From positions 70,966 through 134,965 of the forward strand of contig CACOSI010000003.1 in assembly GCA_902629855.1 (NCBI GenBank): 64,000 nt of DNA, given 5' to 3'. Positions within the stretch are counted from its first letter, which is position 1, and each line of letters opens with the position of its first letter. The DNA is from an uncultured Fidelibacterota bacterium (GTDB lineage: Bacteria; Fidelibacterota; Marinisomatia; Marinisomatales; Marinisomataceae). The notes beneath the pieces were generated by a model. That model searched no databases, had not been told where the DNA came from, and worked only from the letters and a program-made list of their open reading frames with translations. The position numbers were made by a program, and so were the translations under genes. Shown piece after piece: positions 54,149-63,211 of this stretch.

Positions 54149-54730
54149 ATGAAAACATGTATTTTTGGAGGAACTTTTGACCCACCACATATTGGTCATT
54201 TGTTAATTGCTCAGACAATTATTGAGTCGGAAAATTTTGATCGTCTAATTTTTTTACCTGCATTTTTATCACCAATTAAACAAGGAAGAAAAATATCTCC
54301 ACCAGAAAAAAGATTAAAAATGTTAAATATGGCTCTATTAAATAACGATAACTTTGAAATTTCCGATTTTGAAATAAAGAAAGGGGATATTAGCTATACA
54401 GTTGATTCGATAGAATATTTTAGTATTGTCAAAAAGATTCAAAAGAAAGATTTATATTTTTTGATGGGTAGTGATACTTTGATGGACTTCCATAATTGGA
54501 AAAATCCAAAAAAAATACTTGAAATGTGTAATATTATTGTCGCAACTAGACCTGGCTTTACTCCAAGCAATATTCCTCAATGGGTTCTAGACAAAGTGCA
54601 CTTTGCAAATATTCCTCAATTCGAAATCTCTTCAACGAATATTAGAGCTAGGTGGAGAGAGGATAAAACAATTAGATATATGGTTACAAAAGAAGTTTGG
54701 GATTTTATTAACAAAGATGGACTATACTAA
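54149..54730 (+). CDS. nadD: Nicotinate-nucleotide adenylyltransferase
   Basis: The 193-residue nucleotidyltransferase begins with IFGGTFDPPHIGHLL, which holds the T/HxGH motif, and ends with EISSTNIRARWRE, the ISSTxIR motif. It makes deamido-NAD from nicotinate mononucleotide and ATP. The next gene starts at its stop codon. Confidence 0.95.
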   Translation: MKTCIFGGTFDPPHIGHLLIAQTIIESENFDRLIFLPAFLSPIKQGRKISPPEKRLKMLNMALLNNDNFEISDFEIKKGDISYTVDSIEYFSIVKKIQKKDLYFLMGSDTLMDFHNWKNPKKILEMCNIIVATRPGFTPSNIPQWVLDKVHFANIPQFEISSTNIRARWREDKTIRYMVTKEVWDFINKDGLY

Positions 54731-55659
54731 TGTTTTCAAGCCTATTTTTTCTAATAATTGGATCCTTAGGTTTGTATTTTGGTTCTGAATGGCTCATAAA
54801 CGGCGCAAAAGACCTTGCTAAGGCTTTAAAAGTATCTGACTTAGTAATTGGCTTAACAATTGTATCTATTGGCACATCATTCCCTGAATTAGTTGTAGGT
54901 TTGATAAGCGCATTCCAAGGATATACTGATTTTGTTATTGGTAATGTTTTGGGCTCAAATATAGCAAATATTGGGCTAGCCATTGGACTGCCAGCATTAA
55001 TATTTAAAATTGAATTTGACTTTAAAAATGCAATAGCTCCTTTTTTATATAATTTACTTGCATGTGCAATGCTTTATTTCATTTTATTAGATAATGAAAT
55101 TGTTGTTTATGAAGCTCAAGCTCTCTTGATGGTATTTTTAATATACATAATTGCAAGCTTTATGAGACCCAACATAACATCATGTGATGGTGAACTTGAA
55201 AATAAAATAATTTCTCCATTACATATTTCAGTATTAAGGATAATAACTGGATCAGTTATTCTTTATGCTGGTTCTGAGTTATTTGTATCAAATGGTGCAG
55301 TGCCTTTAGTAGAAACATTTGGTTTTAATGAAAAGTCCATCGGTATGACTGTTGTTGCAATAGGAACATCATTACCTGAATTATTTGTCACTATTATGGC
55401 ACTTTCGAAAAAGGAGGTAGGTATTTCTCTTGGAAATATAATTGGATCAAATATATTTAATATTTTGTTTGTTCTATCAACAATCGCCTTAGTATCTCCA
55501 ATTGAAACAAGTGGAGCAGTATTCGAGTTATTTTTAGGAGTTGGTTTTTTATTATCTTTAATGATTTTTATTTATTTTCAAAGAGGATTGAATAAAGCTT
55601 CTGCAAGTTTACTATTGATTGCATACATGATTTTCATCTACATACAATTCTATGGTTGA
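54730..55659 (+). CDS. CaCA-family sodium/calcium exchanger
   Basis: The 309-residue protein has about ten helices and two alpha-repeats: IGTSFPELVVGL with GNVLGSNIANIGLAIGLPA, and AIGTSLPELFVTIMAL with GNIIGSNIFNILFV. These carry the cation-binding Glu residues. It exchanges Ca2+ (or K+) for Na+ or H+ across the inner membrane, like YrbG. It overlaps nadD by 1 base and ftsE by 8. Confidence 0.93.
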   Translation: MFSSLFFLIIGSLGLYFGSEWLINGAKDLAKALKVSDLVIGLTIVSIGTSFPELVVGLISAFQGYTDFVIGNVLGSNIANIGLAIGLPALIFKIEFDFKNAIAPFLYNLLACAMLYFILLDNEIVVYEAQALLMVFLIYIIASFMRPNITSCDGELENKIISPLHISVLRIITGSVILYAGSELFVSNGAVPLVETFGFNEKSIGMTVVAIGTSLPELFVTIMALSKKEVGISLGNIIGSNIFNILFVLSTIALVSPIETSGAVFELFLGVGFLLSLMIFIYFQRGLNKASASLLLIAYMIFIYIQFYG

Positions 55660-56305
55660 GCTAGAAAACACTAGTTTTAATTACAATAAGGATTCAGGAA
55701 TTTTCGATATAAATCTTAATATTAAAGATGGTGAATTTTGTTTTCTTGTTGGGCCAACAGGTTCAGGAAAATCAAGTCTTTTGAAGTTAATATATTTTGA
55801 TTTAATTCCTGATGATGGTAATGTTAAAGTCTTAGGTTTTTCTTCAAAAAAAACAAAAAAGAAAAGCATTCATAAACTAAGAAAAAAGATTGGTGTCATC
55901 TTTCAAGATTATAAATTGCTTAATCAAAGAACTGTTTATGAAAATATAGCACTTCCACTTCATATCAATGGTCTTGGAAGAAGTAAAATTAATCCATTGG
56001 TAGAAGAGGCCCTTGAATTAACAGATTTGCTAGAATATAAAAATAAATATCCATCTCAATTATCTGGAGGAGAACAACAAAGAGTTTGTATTGCAAGAGC
56101 AATAGTAAAAAATCCTGATATCATACTAGCGGACGAACCAACTGGAAATTTGGACCCTACTGCAGCTTACAAAATACTCAAAATTCTTGAGCAAATTAAT
56201 AAGGAAGGTACTACTGTAATAATGGCTACTCACAATTATAAATTGATTTCAGAAAAAGAATATAGAGTTATAGAACTCAATGAAGGGGAGTTAATAAGTA
56301 AATGA
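55652..56305 (+). CDS. ftsE: Cell division ATP-binding protein FtsE
   Basis: The 217-residue ABC ATPase has Walker A GPTGSGKSSLLKL, Q-loop IFQDYKLL, signature SQLSGGEQQRV, Walker B IILADEPTGNLDP and the switch His in ATHN. It pairs with FtsX encoded in the next gene (4-base overlap) to control periplasmic hydrolases that split peptidoglycan at division. Confidence 0.94.
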   Translation: MVELENTSFNYNKDSGIFDINLNIKDGEFCFLVGPTGSGKSSLLKLIYFDLIPDDGNVKVLGFSSKKTKKKSIHKLRKKIGVIFQDYKLLNQRTVYENIALPLHINGLGRSKINPLVEEALELTDLLEYKNKYPSQLSGGEQQRVCIARAIVKNPDIILADEPTGNLDPTAAYKILKILEQINKEGTTVIMATHNYKLISEKEYRVIELNEGELISK

Positions 56306-57162
56306 TTGATCAGTTAGCTTTCTTAATTTCAGAGGGATTCAAAAATTTTTTTAGAAATAAAATTATCAGCTTTTTATGTATTTTAACTATTTTTATAAAC
56401 TTTTCTTTTTTGGGTTCTCTCTTTGTAATCGGCTACAATACTTCTTCACTGGTAGATTTTTTTCGTTCAAAGTATAGTTTTGAAGTCTTTTTTGTTGAAA
56501 ATGTTGATGAAATATCATATCAAAAAATAATTGATGACCTTGAAAATAAAAATATAATATCCTCAATTAATCTTATTGATAAGCAAGAATCAGCTAAAAT
56601 TTTTAAACAAGAATTTGGGGAAGATGTTGTTGAAATGTTAGGATATAATCCTCTACCAATATCTCTGAAGGTTTTCCTAAATGAAAATGATTTTGAATTC
56701 GATGTAGTTGATTCATTAATTAAAAATATACAATCAATCGACATTGTTGATGAGGTAGAATATAGAGGAAAGTATATTGACAGTATTGAGGATAGAATAA
56801 ATTTAGCAATATTTATCTTTATTATTTTTGTCGTAGCAATTATTTTTCTTTCATTTCAAATAATTTCTAATACGGTTCGATTATCACTGGCAAGTAGAAA
56901 AGACTTCATACAGATTTTGAAATACAATGGAGCTTCAACTCTTTTTATTAAAATTCCCTTTTTCATTGAATCTTTAATTAACGCAATAATTGGAAGTGCT
57001 TTTTCGTATTATTTCGTTAAATATTTATTCATTTTAATAAATTCTTACTTTGATTTAACAATACAAATTGATAATAATTTATGGATTTGGATTATTGGAT
57101 TTTCTTCAATAATCGGTTTATATTCATCGAATAATTCAATGAAGAGAAATTTGAATGAATAA
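56302..57162 (+). CDS. ftsX: Cell division protein FtsX
   Basis: The 286-residue permease-like protein has one helix near residues 22-42. A periplasmic domain of about 120 residues follows, with YNPLPISLKVFLNE, and three helices near the C-terminus, with RLSLASRKDFIQILKYNGAS in the FtsX pattern. It couples FtsE ATP use to periplasmic amidase or endopeptidase activation. Confidence 0.92.
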   Translation: MIDQLAFLISEGFKNFFRNKIISFLCILTIFINFSFLGSLFVIGYNTSSLVDFFRSKYSFEVFFVENVDEISYQKIIDDLENKNIISSINLIDKQESAKIFKQEFGEDVVEMLGYNPLPISLKVFLNENDFEFDVVDSLIKNIQSIDIVDEVEYRGKYIDSIEDRINLAIFIFIIFVVAIIFLSFQIISNTVRLSLASRKDFIQILKYNGASTLFIKIPFFIESLINAIIGSAFSYYFVKYLFILINSYFDLTIQIDNNLWIWIIGFSSIIGLYSSNNSMKRNLNE

Positions 57163-57652
57163 AGATAATAAAAACGGAATTAAAGAAAATAAAAAGCCAA
57201 AAAAAGCTAAAAAAGCTACAAAAAAAGATTTAGAGCTTATTATTAAAAGTCTTGAGGACAAAAACCTTCGCTTACAAGCTGAATTTGATAACTTTAGAAA
57301 GAGAAAAGATGTTGAGATTTCTAATTTACTAAAATATGAAGGTAAAAGTTTCATTTTAGATTTTTTATCCATTCTTGATAATATTAATAGGGGTATTGAA
57401 TCATATAAAGATGAGGACACTAAGAAAGCTTTATCCATAGTAAAAAATGATTTGTTGAAAAAATTTAATTCTAGAGAAATCAAAGCTTTTGGAGAAAGTG
57501 GTGATGATTTTGATCCTGAGTTACATGAGGCTCTTACAACTACAAATGATAAAAAAATGGAAGATAATAAGATTGTTGAGGTTTATGAGTCAGGATATAT
57601 GTACAAAGATATCATTTTAAGACATGCTAAAGTTGTAGTTAATAAAAAATGA
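57155..57652 (+). CDS. grpE: Nucleotide exchange factor GrpE
   Basis: The 165-residue protein has a lysine-rich N-terminus, a long coiled-coil (LELIIKSLEDKNLRLQAEFDNFRKR) and the small beta-domain ending ILRHAKVVVNKK. GrpE releases ADP from DnaK. It is coupled to dnaJ by an ATGA overlap. No dnaK or hrcA gene is present here. Confidence 0.95.
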   Translation: MNKDNKNGIKENKKPKKAKKATKKDLELIIKSLEDKNLRLQAEFDNFRKRKDVEISNLLKYEGKSFILDFLSILDNINRGIESYKDEDTKKALSIVKNDLLKKFNSREIKAFGESGDDFDPELHEALTTTNDKKMEDNKIVEVYESGYMYKDIILRHAKVVVNKK

Positions 57653-58722
57653 AGGACTTTTACGACATATTAGGTGTTCAAAAATCTGCTAATGAAAATG
57701 AAATAAAGCGCGCATACAGAAAAATTGCCATGAAATATCATCCGGATAGAAATCCAGATAATAAAGAGGCAGAAAAAAAATTTAAAGAAGCAGCAGAAGC
57801 ATACTCAGTTTTAAGCGATTCCTCAAAAAGACAACAATATGATCAATTTGGTCATTCAGCTTTTAATGGTATGGGTGGACAATCTGGTTTTAATTCTATG
57901 AACATGGATGATATCTTTAGCCAGTTTGGAGATATTTTTGGAGGAAATAATCCTTTTGAATCCTTTTTTGGTGGAGGAAGATCTTCTTCAAGGCCAAGAG
58001 CAGGATCAGATCTAAAAATTAAAATTAAAGTTTCCTACAAAGACATTGTGAATGGTGGAGAGAAAAAATTAAAAATCAAAAGAATGAAGCTCGCCAATGG
58101 AACTACTTTTAAAAATTGCTTAATGTGCGGAGGTTCCGGACAGGTTACAAAAGTAACTAATTCATTTTTAGGTCAAATGAGGTCAACATCAATTTGTCCA
58201 CAATGTAGTGGTTATGGAAAGCAGGTTGAAAATATTCCTCCAGGCGCAGATAGAAATGGTATGCTTAAAGCTGAAGAGACAATAAAAATCAAAATTCCTC
58301 AAGGCGTTGAAGACGGAAATTATATGACTTTATCACAGCAAGGAAATGAGGATCTAAATGGTCAAGCAGGAGACCTCTATGTTTTTTTTGAAGAAGAAAG
58401 TCATGAATATTTTTCAAGGTATGGAAATGATGTTCTTTTGCAAGTGGTTATTAGTTATGCGCAGGCAGTCCTAGGAGAAAAAATTGATATACCAACAATT
58501 AATGGATCAGCGAAACTTAAAATACCATCAAGTATTCAACCTGGACAAATTCTTAGAGTTAGAGGAAAAGGGTTTCCATTGATGGGTCAAAAAAATAGAG
58601 GTGATCAACTTGTTAAAGTCCAAGTAGATATTCCATCTAAGCTAACAAGTGAAGAGAAGCAGGCTATTGATACATTATCAAAGATAAAAAAAGAAATAAA
58701 ATTTCAGAAATTTGAGGATTAA
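57649..58722 (+). CDS. dnaJ: Chaperone DnaJ with reduced zinc-binding region
   Basis: The 357-residue co-chaperone has a J domain with His31-Pro32-Asp33, a Gly/Phe-rich linker, and C-terminal substrate domains (VEDGNYMTLSQQGNEDLNGQAGDLYVFF). The cysteine-rich region has only two CxxCxGxG motifs, CLMCGGSG and CPQCSGYG, where typical DnaJ has four. By position they resemble the pair that forms zinc site II, so site I seems lost. The J-domain function of stimulating DnaK should be intact. Confidence 0.93.
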   Translation: MKDFYDILGVQKSANENEIKRAYRKIAMKYHPDRNPDNKEAEKKFKEAAEAYSVLSDSSKRQQYDQFGHSAFNGMGGQSGFNSMNMDDIFSQFGDIFGGNNPFESFFGGGRSSSRPRAGSDLKIKIKVSYKDIVNGGEKKLKIKRMKLANGTTFKNCLMCGGSGQVTKVTNSFLGQMRSTSICPQCSGYGKQVENIPPGADRNGMLKAEETIKIKIPQGVEDGNYMTLSQQGNEDLNGQAGDLYVFFEEESHEYFSRYGNDVLLQVVISYAQAVLGEKIDIPTINGSAKLKIPSSIQPGQILRVRGKGFPLMGQKNRGDQLVKVQVDIPSKLTSEEKQAIDTLSKIKKEIKFQKFED

Positions 58723-58768
58723 TATATTGCTATGTTGACGAATTATTGTAAATTCGATGGAGCCGATC

Positions 58769-59554
58769 ATGGATAAAGTAAAACAAAAATTTTTTAACGA
58801 TTATTTAGAAGTAATAACTTTTTTCATTCTAATACTTATTCTTCTTGTTATTTACATCCCCAGCTTAGTTTGGGAAGAGGAAGATATGTATAAAGAAGAG
58901 AGTAGATTTAGAATGCAAACAGTATACAATGTTGAAAATTTTCATAATATTTTAACCGGTTCATATGAACCAGATGGTTCAAAAGCTGTTTCGCTAGTAA
59001 ACGCAGTAAGAGATTCAGTAATGGCTGATTCAACTTTCTTAGGAGAGCAAATTGTAAAATTAAATGGTGAAGAATTTATTGTAGATGTACCAAAAGGATT
59101 TGATGTTGAGTATGATACAACTTTTGGCTTAAGAAGAGTTTCCAAAGAAACAATCATCGATACGACTGTTACGGTTCTGATGATGTCAGAAGAAACAGGT
59201 TTAGAGGATACTGTTTATGTTCAAAAAAGAAATTTATTTGATATTCAACAAGACCCTTTATTTGTTGATGTCATTAATGAATCTACATTTGAGCGTGTTG
59301 AAACAATATCCTATTTTGACAGAAGATTTAGGAAAGAAACAAATCCATATAATTTCGCTTTTCTTCCTGATGAAACTCAGTTTTATTGTCCATTAACTGG
59401 GGATCCATATATAATTGAAATTAATGATGAAGGTAATTCAGTAAGAGTTTCAAGCCCAATTCGTTCATATCGCGATAATAGATACGGTTTCTTTGCTTTA
59501 AAAACAAGAAGTCATGGTTATATCATTGATGGAACAAGAAGTTGGGATAATTAA
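58769..59554 (+). CDS. Membrane-anchored protein of unknown function
   Basis: The 261-residue protein has one helix (about residues 15-35) and a large exported part. Towards its end lies a notable FYCPLTGDPYIIEINDEGNSV segment. GGAG at 58759-58762 favours the ATG at 58769 over that at 58757. I do not recognise the family. The following gene encodes a PilM/GspL-like protein, so a link to a secretion or pilus assembly is possible but unproven. Confidence 0.65.
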   Translation: MDKVKQKFFNDYLEVITFFILILILLVIYIPSLVWEEEDMYKEESRFRMQTVYNVENFHNILTGSYEPDGSKAVSLVNAVRDSVMADSTFLGEQIVKLNGEEFIVDVPKGFDVEYDTTFGLRRVSKETIIDTTVTVLMMSEETGLEDTVYVQKRNLFDIQQDPLFVDVINESTFERVETISYFDRRFRKETNPYNFAFLPDETQFYCPLTGDPYIIEINDEGNSVRVSSPIRSYRDNRYGFFALKTRSHGYIIDGTRSWDN

Positions 59555-59558
59555 TTGA

Positions 59559-60953
59559 TTGCTTTACTTTTTAATAAATAAAGATTCTTTATCTGTATAT
59601 CAGAAAATTTCACCAAAAAAATCATTGTCTACTGTTGGTAATGTTAAATTCCATTCAAAGCTTGATTCTCTGAAAAATAATCCAAAAAAACTTAGTTCGG
59701 TAATAGCTAGAGCATTAGATGAAATTAGTGAAAAAATAATTTTTGCTAATAAAAAAGCAGCAATTGCTATTGATGATAGTTTATTATTTCATTCTCTTAC
59801 AATTAAATCTAAAAAATTTGATAATATTGATTATCAGATAGAGGAAGAGAACAAAAATAAATGGTCAGAAAAATGCTCTGAATTCTATTTTGCTTCTGAA
59901 AGCAGAAAAGGCTCTAAAAATATTTTTCATAGCGTAAATATTAACCACTTTTTAAGAGAAAAAATCAAGTTAAACTTTAATAATTTTGGAATAAGAATCG
60001 TATACTTTGTGCCAATATCATCAATAATTATTTCAAAAATAAAATCATCACAATATGCTGTAAGAAAAAAGGGGAATGTGTATCATATTTTTGGTTTTAA
60101 TAAAAAATCTTTTAATTATTATGAAGCATGTTTTGCTGGTAAAAGTAAAGGTGTCAAAACTATTATAAGTCTAGGCGACACTCCAAAGTTCAAGGAAAAA
60201 GAATTAATGAAAAATAACCTAAAATTTATTCACTTTAATAAAACAAAAATTTTAGAGTTTTTTTCAAACATTGTCGAAAAAAAATATATTATTTTGAATT
60301 TTGCTTTTTCTTCTGGATTACAAATATTTAATGGAGAGGTTTTAAATAAAAAAAATCAAAAAACTTTCAAGAAACCAAAAATTGATTTGAGTTATTTAAA
60401 AACACCTGTAGCTGCAATTACATCTTTTTTTGTTCTCATTTTTATACTCAACTCTTTATCGGACTATAAATTTATGGAGTTTGAAGAAAATGTAAATAAC
60501 TATGATAAAGAATTTCAGGAAGAAAAACCAATTGAGTTAAGTTTAAGCGATAATGCTAAAGTTAAATCTTTAACAATTTTGAACAATTTTATGCGACTAC
60601 TTGAAGAAGAGAATGTTTCAAAAAATGAATCAATTGAAGTTAACGAAAGTACAATTGATAATAATTTAAATGATAAAATGATTTTAGATGATTTAACGAA
60701 TTTCGAAGATATTGAACTTGGGAATTTAATTGGAAATTTTTTTGAAGTTGATAATAAGCTCAAGTATAAAATTTTTGATGGTATTTATTTAAATAATCAA
60801 GCAAAAAATATTGTTTTTAGATTTGAAGGTTTTTCAAATTTTAAAACTATATCTAGCCAGCTATCTAAATTGGATAATGCTTATGTTAGAAAAATTACCT
60901 TCAATTCTAGTTCTAATCACTTACATATTTATATTTCTTTCGTGGAAAAATGA
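59559..60953 (+). CDS. PilM/GspL-like single-span protein (tentative)
   Basis: The 464-residue protein starts at a TTG 4 bases after the upstream stop, and no other start gives full length. A cytoplasmic domain of about 270 residues has an actin-like feel (AIAIDDSLLFHSLTI, YVVP-type PISSIII). One helix follows at residues 285-305 (TPVAAITSFFVLIFILN), then a charged, asparagine-rich periplasmic part with a final small alpha/beta domain. This plan resembles GspL or a PilM-PilN fusion of type II secretion or type IV pili. Sequence conservation is too weak to be sure. Confidence 0.5.
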   Translation: MLYFLINKDSLSVYQKISPKKSLSTVGNVKFHSKLDSLKNNPKKLSSVIARALDEISEKIIFANKKAAIAIDDSLLFHSLTIKSKKFDNIDYQIEEENKNKWSEKCSEFYFASESRKGSKNIFHSVNINHFLREKIKLNFNNFGIRIVYFVPISSIIISKIKSSQYAVRKKGNVYHIFGFNKKSFNYYEACFAGKSKGVKTIISLGDTPKFKEKELMKNNLKFIHFNKTKILEFFSNIVEKKYIILNFAFSSGLQIFNGEVLNKKNQKTFKKPKIDLSYLKTPVAAITSFFVLIFILNSLSDYKFMEFEENVNNYDKEFQEEKPIELSLSDNAKVKSLTILNNFMRLLEEENVSKNESIEVNESTIDNNLNDKMILDDLTNFEDIELGNLIGNFFEVDNKLKYKIFDGIYLNNQAKNIVFRFEGFSNFKTISSQLSKLDNAYVRKITFNSSSNHLHIYISFVEK

Positions 60954-61456
60954 AAATTTTATCAGGAAAGTTTAAAAATTTTAAAGTAGATATAAGAAAA
61001 AATTCATCTTTAAGACCAACAACTTCGATTTGTAGAAAGAGTTTTTTCGATTCAATCGGAAGCATAGATGGGCTTAATTTTCTTGATCTTTTTTCAGGAT
61101 CAGGTGTAAATGGTTTTGAAGCAGCTAGCAGAGGTGCAAAAAAAGTAACTTTTGTTGAAATTGATGGAAACCATCTCAATTCTATTATTAAAAACGCTAA
61201 AAATTTTCCTTATGAAGAGTTTAGTTTTTTTAAAAGAGATGCAAATAGATTTATAAAGAAAAGCGATAAATATGATATAATTTTTGCTGATCCACCTTAT
61301 GGACATATAAATATTAAAGAATTTGCGGACGACGCCTTAGAAAAAATTAATCCAAACGGCATTTTAGTAGTGGAATGCTCTGAAAAGGAATCCGTTGAAG
61401 GATGCGATAAAATTACTAAATTTGGAGATACAAAATTGTTATATTGGAAAAAATGA
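60950..61456 (+). CDS. rsmD: 16S rRNA (guanine(966)-N2)-methyltransferase
   Basis: The 168-residue SAM-dependent enzyme has RPTTSICRKSFFDSIG, the SAM site FLDLFSGSGVNGFEAASRGA and the catalytic IIFADPPYGH motif. It methylates G966 of 16S rRNA. It overlaps its neighbours by 4 bases on each side, and the usual rsmD-coaD order holds. Confidence 0.94.
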   Translation: MKILSGKFKNFKVDIRKNSSLRPTTSICRKSFFDSIGSIDGLNFLDLFSGSGVNGFEAASRGAKKVTFVEIDGNHLNSIIKNAKNFPYEEFSFFKRDANRFIKKSDKYDIIFADPPYGHINIKEFADDALEKINPNGILVVECSEKESVEGCDKITKFGDTKLLYWKK

Positions 61457-61938
61457 AAAGAATAATCTATCCAGGAACTTTTGATCCTATCCACTATGGT
61501 CATATTGATATTGCTAGAAGAGCCTCTAAGCTATTTGATGAAGTTTATATGTGCGTTTCTGACAATCTTCATAAAAATCCATTATTTTCTCATGAAGAAA
61601 GAGTCGAAATGATATCAGAGTGTACAAGTGATTTAAAAAACGTTTTCGCGTTTTCAAATCCTAATAATTTGGTGGTAAAATTTGCAGAAGAAAAAGAAGC
61701 AGTTGCTATCATAAGAGGGCTTAGACATGTCAGTGATTTTGAACTTGAATTTCAAATGGCTAATGTAAACCATGGTATAAGCGATAAAATTTCAACAATT
61801 TTAATGGTTTCAAATGAAAGATTTCTTCACTTAAATTCCACCATAATTAGAGAATTAGCAGAATACAAAACGGATTTAAAAAAGTTTGTTCCAGAAAACG
61901 TTGAAAAAAGACTGCTTGAAAAGGTAAAGGGTAGATAA
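61453..61938 (+). CDS. coaD: Phosphopantetheine adenylyltransferase
   Basis: The 161-residue protein begins with [20 protein letters not shown] (TxGH motif) and contains [21 protein letters not shown] and the closing [12 protein letters not shown]. It makes dephospho-CoA from 4'-phosphopantetheine. The ATG at 61453 overlaps the rsmD stop, while an in-frame TTG three codons earlier is less likely. It overlaps icd by 1 base. Confidence 0.96.
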   Translation: MKRIIYPGTFDPIHYGHIDIARRASKLFDEVYMCVSDNLHKNPLFSHEERVEMISECTSDLKNVFAFSNPNNLVVKFAEEKEAVAIIRGLRHVSDFELEFQMANVNHGISDKISTILMVSNERFLHLNSTIIRELAEYKTDLKKFVPENVEKRLLEKVKGR

Positions 61939-63200
61939 TGGCTGAAAAAATTAAAATAAAAGATGGGAAGCTGATTGTTTCCGACAACCCTATAATTCCT
62001 TTTATTGAAGGTGATGGAATTGGACCAGATATTTGGGCTGCATCAAAAAGAGTTATTGACGCTGCTGTCGAACATACATATCATGGTGCAAGAAAAATTG
62101 AATGGTTAGAGGTTTTATGTGGAGAAAAATCCTTTAAAGAGTCAGGTGAATGGTTGCCTGAGCAGACTTTAGACACACTAAGAACCCATCTTGTTGGTCT
62201 TAAAGGTCCATTAACCACTCCAATTGGAGGTGGAATTCGTTCATTAAATGTTGCGCTAAGAAAAGAGTTGGATTTATATGCATGCGTTAGACCAGTTAGA
62301 TGGTTTAGAGGAACTCCAGCTGCTATTTTGAACCCTCATCGAGTTGATTTTGTTTTATTTAGAGAAAATACAGAAGATGTTTATGCTGGAATTGAGTTTG
62401 AAAATGGTACCGAAGAAGCAAAAAAAATTATTGATTTAATGGAAGATTTTGATCAAGCAAAAAAAATTAGATTTCCAGAAACTAGTTCGTTCGGATTAAA
62501 ACCTATCTCTAAGGAAGGTTCTATTAGATTATTTGACGCCGCATTAAACTATGCTATAGATAATAATAGAAGATCTGTAACTATCGTACATAAAGGTAAT
62601 ATTATGAAGTTCACGGAGGGATACTTTAAAAAATGGACTTATGCTCATGCTGAAGAACATTACGGAGATAAAGTATTTACTTGGGCTCAGTATGACAGAA
62701 TCCAAGATGAGAAAGGGACCGATGCAGCTAATACAGCTCAGAAAAAAGCTATTCTAGATGGTAAGATAATAATTAAAGATGTTATTGCAGATGCGTTTCT
62801 TCAACAAATTCTTCTAAGACCAAACGAATATGACGTAATAGCTACAATGAATTTAAACGGTGATTATCTATCAGACTCAGCAGCAGCTGCAGTTGGAGGA
62901 ATTGGAATTGCACCTGGAGCCAATATTAATTATAAAACAGGGCATGCAATCTTTGAAGCAACTCATGGAACTGCGCCTAAATACGCTGGTCTTGATAAGG
63001 TAAATCCATCATCAGTCATATTGTCAGCTGTAATGATGCTAAACTACATCGGATGGAAAGAAGCGGCTGGTTCAATTGAATATGCGTTAGAAAAGGCAAT
63101 TTTCAACAAAAAAGTTACTTATGATTTTCATAGATTGATGGAAAATGCAACATTGCTGAAATGTTCTGAATTTGGCGATGAAATCATCAGTAAATTTTAA
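61938..63200 (+). CDS. icd: Isocitrate dehydrogenase, NADP-dependent
   Basis: The 420-residue protein has [14 protein letters not shown], the substrate loop [24 protein letters not shown] with the serine corresponding to E. coli Ser113, [23 protein letters not shown] and [14 protein letters not shown]. It oxidatively decarboxylates isocitrate in the TCA cycle. Length and motifs match E. coli Icd. Confidence 0.96.
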   Translation: MAEKIKIKDGKLIVSDNPIIPFIEGDGIGPDIWAASKRVIDAAVEHTYHGARKIEWLEVLCGEKSFKESGEWLPEQTLDTLRTHLVGLKGPLTTPIGGGIRSLNVALRKELDLYACVRPVRWFRGTPAAILNPHRVDFVLFRENTEDVYAGIEFENGTEEAKKIIDLMEDFDQAKKIRFPETSSFGLKPISKEGSIRLFDAALNYAIDNNRRSVTIVHKGNIMKFTEGYFKKWTYAHAEEHYGDKVFTWAQYDRIQDEKGTDAANTAQKKAILDGKIIIKDVIADAFLQQILLRPNEYDVIATMNLNGDYLSDSAAAAVGGIGIAPGANINYKTGHAIFEATHGTAPKYAGLDKVNPSSVILSAVMMLNYIGWKEAAGSIEYALEKAIFNKKVTYDFHRLMENATLLKCSEFGDEIISKF

Positions 63201-63211
63201 TTTCTAAAACC

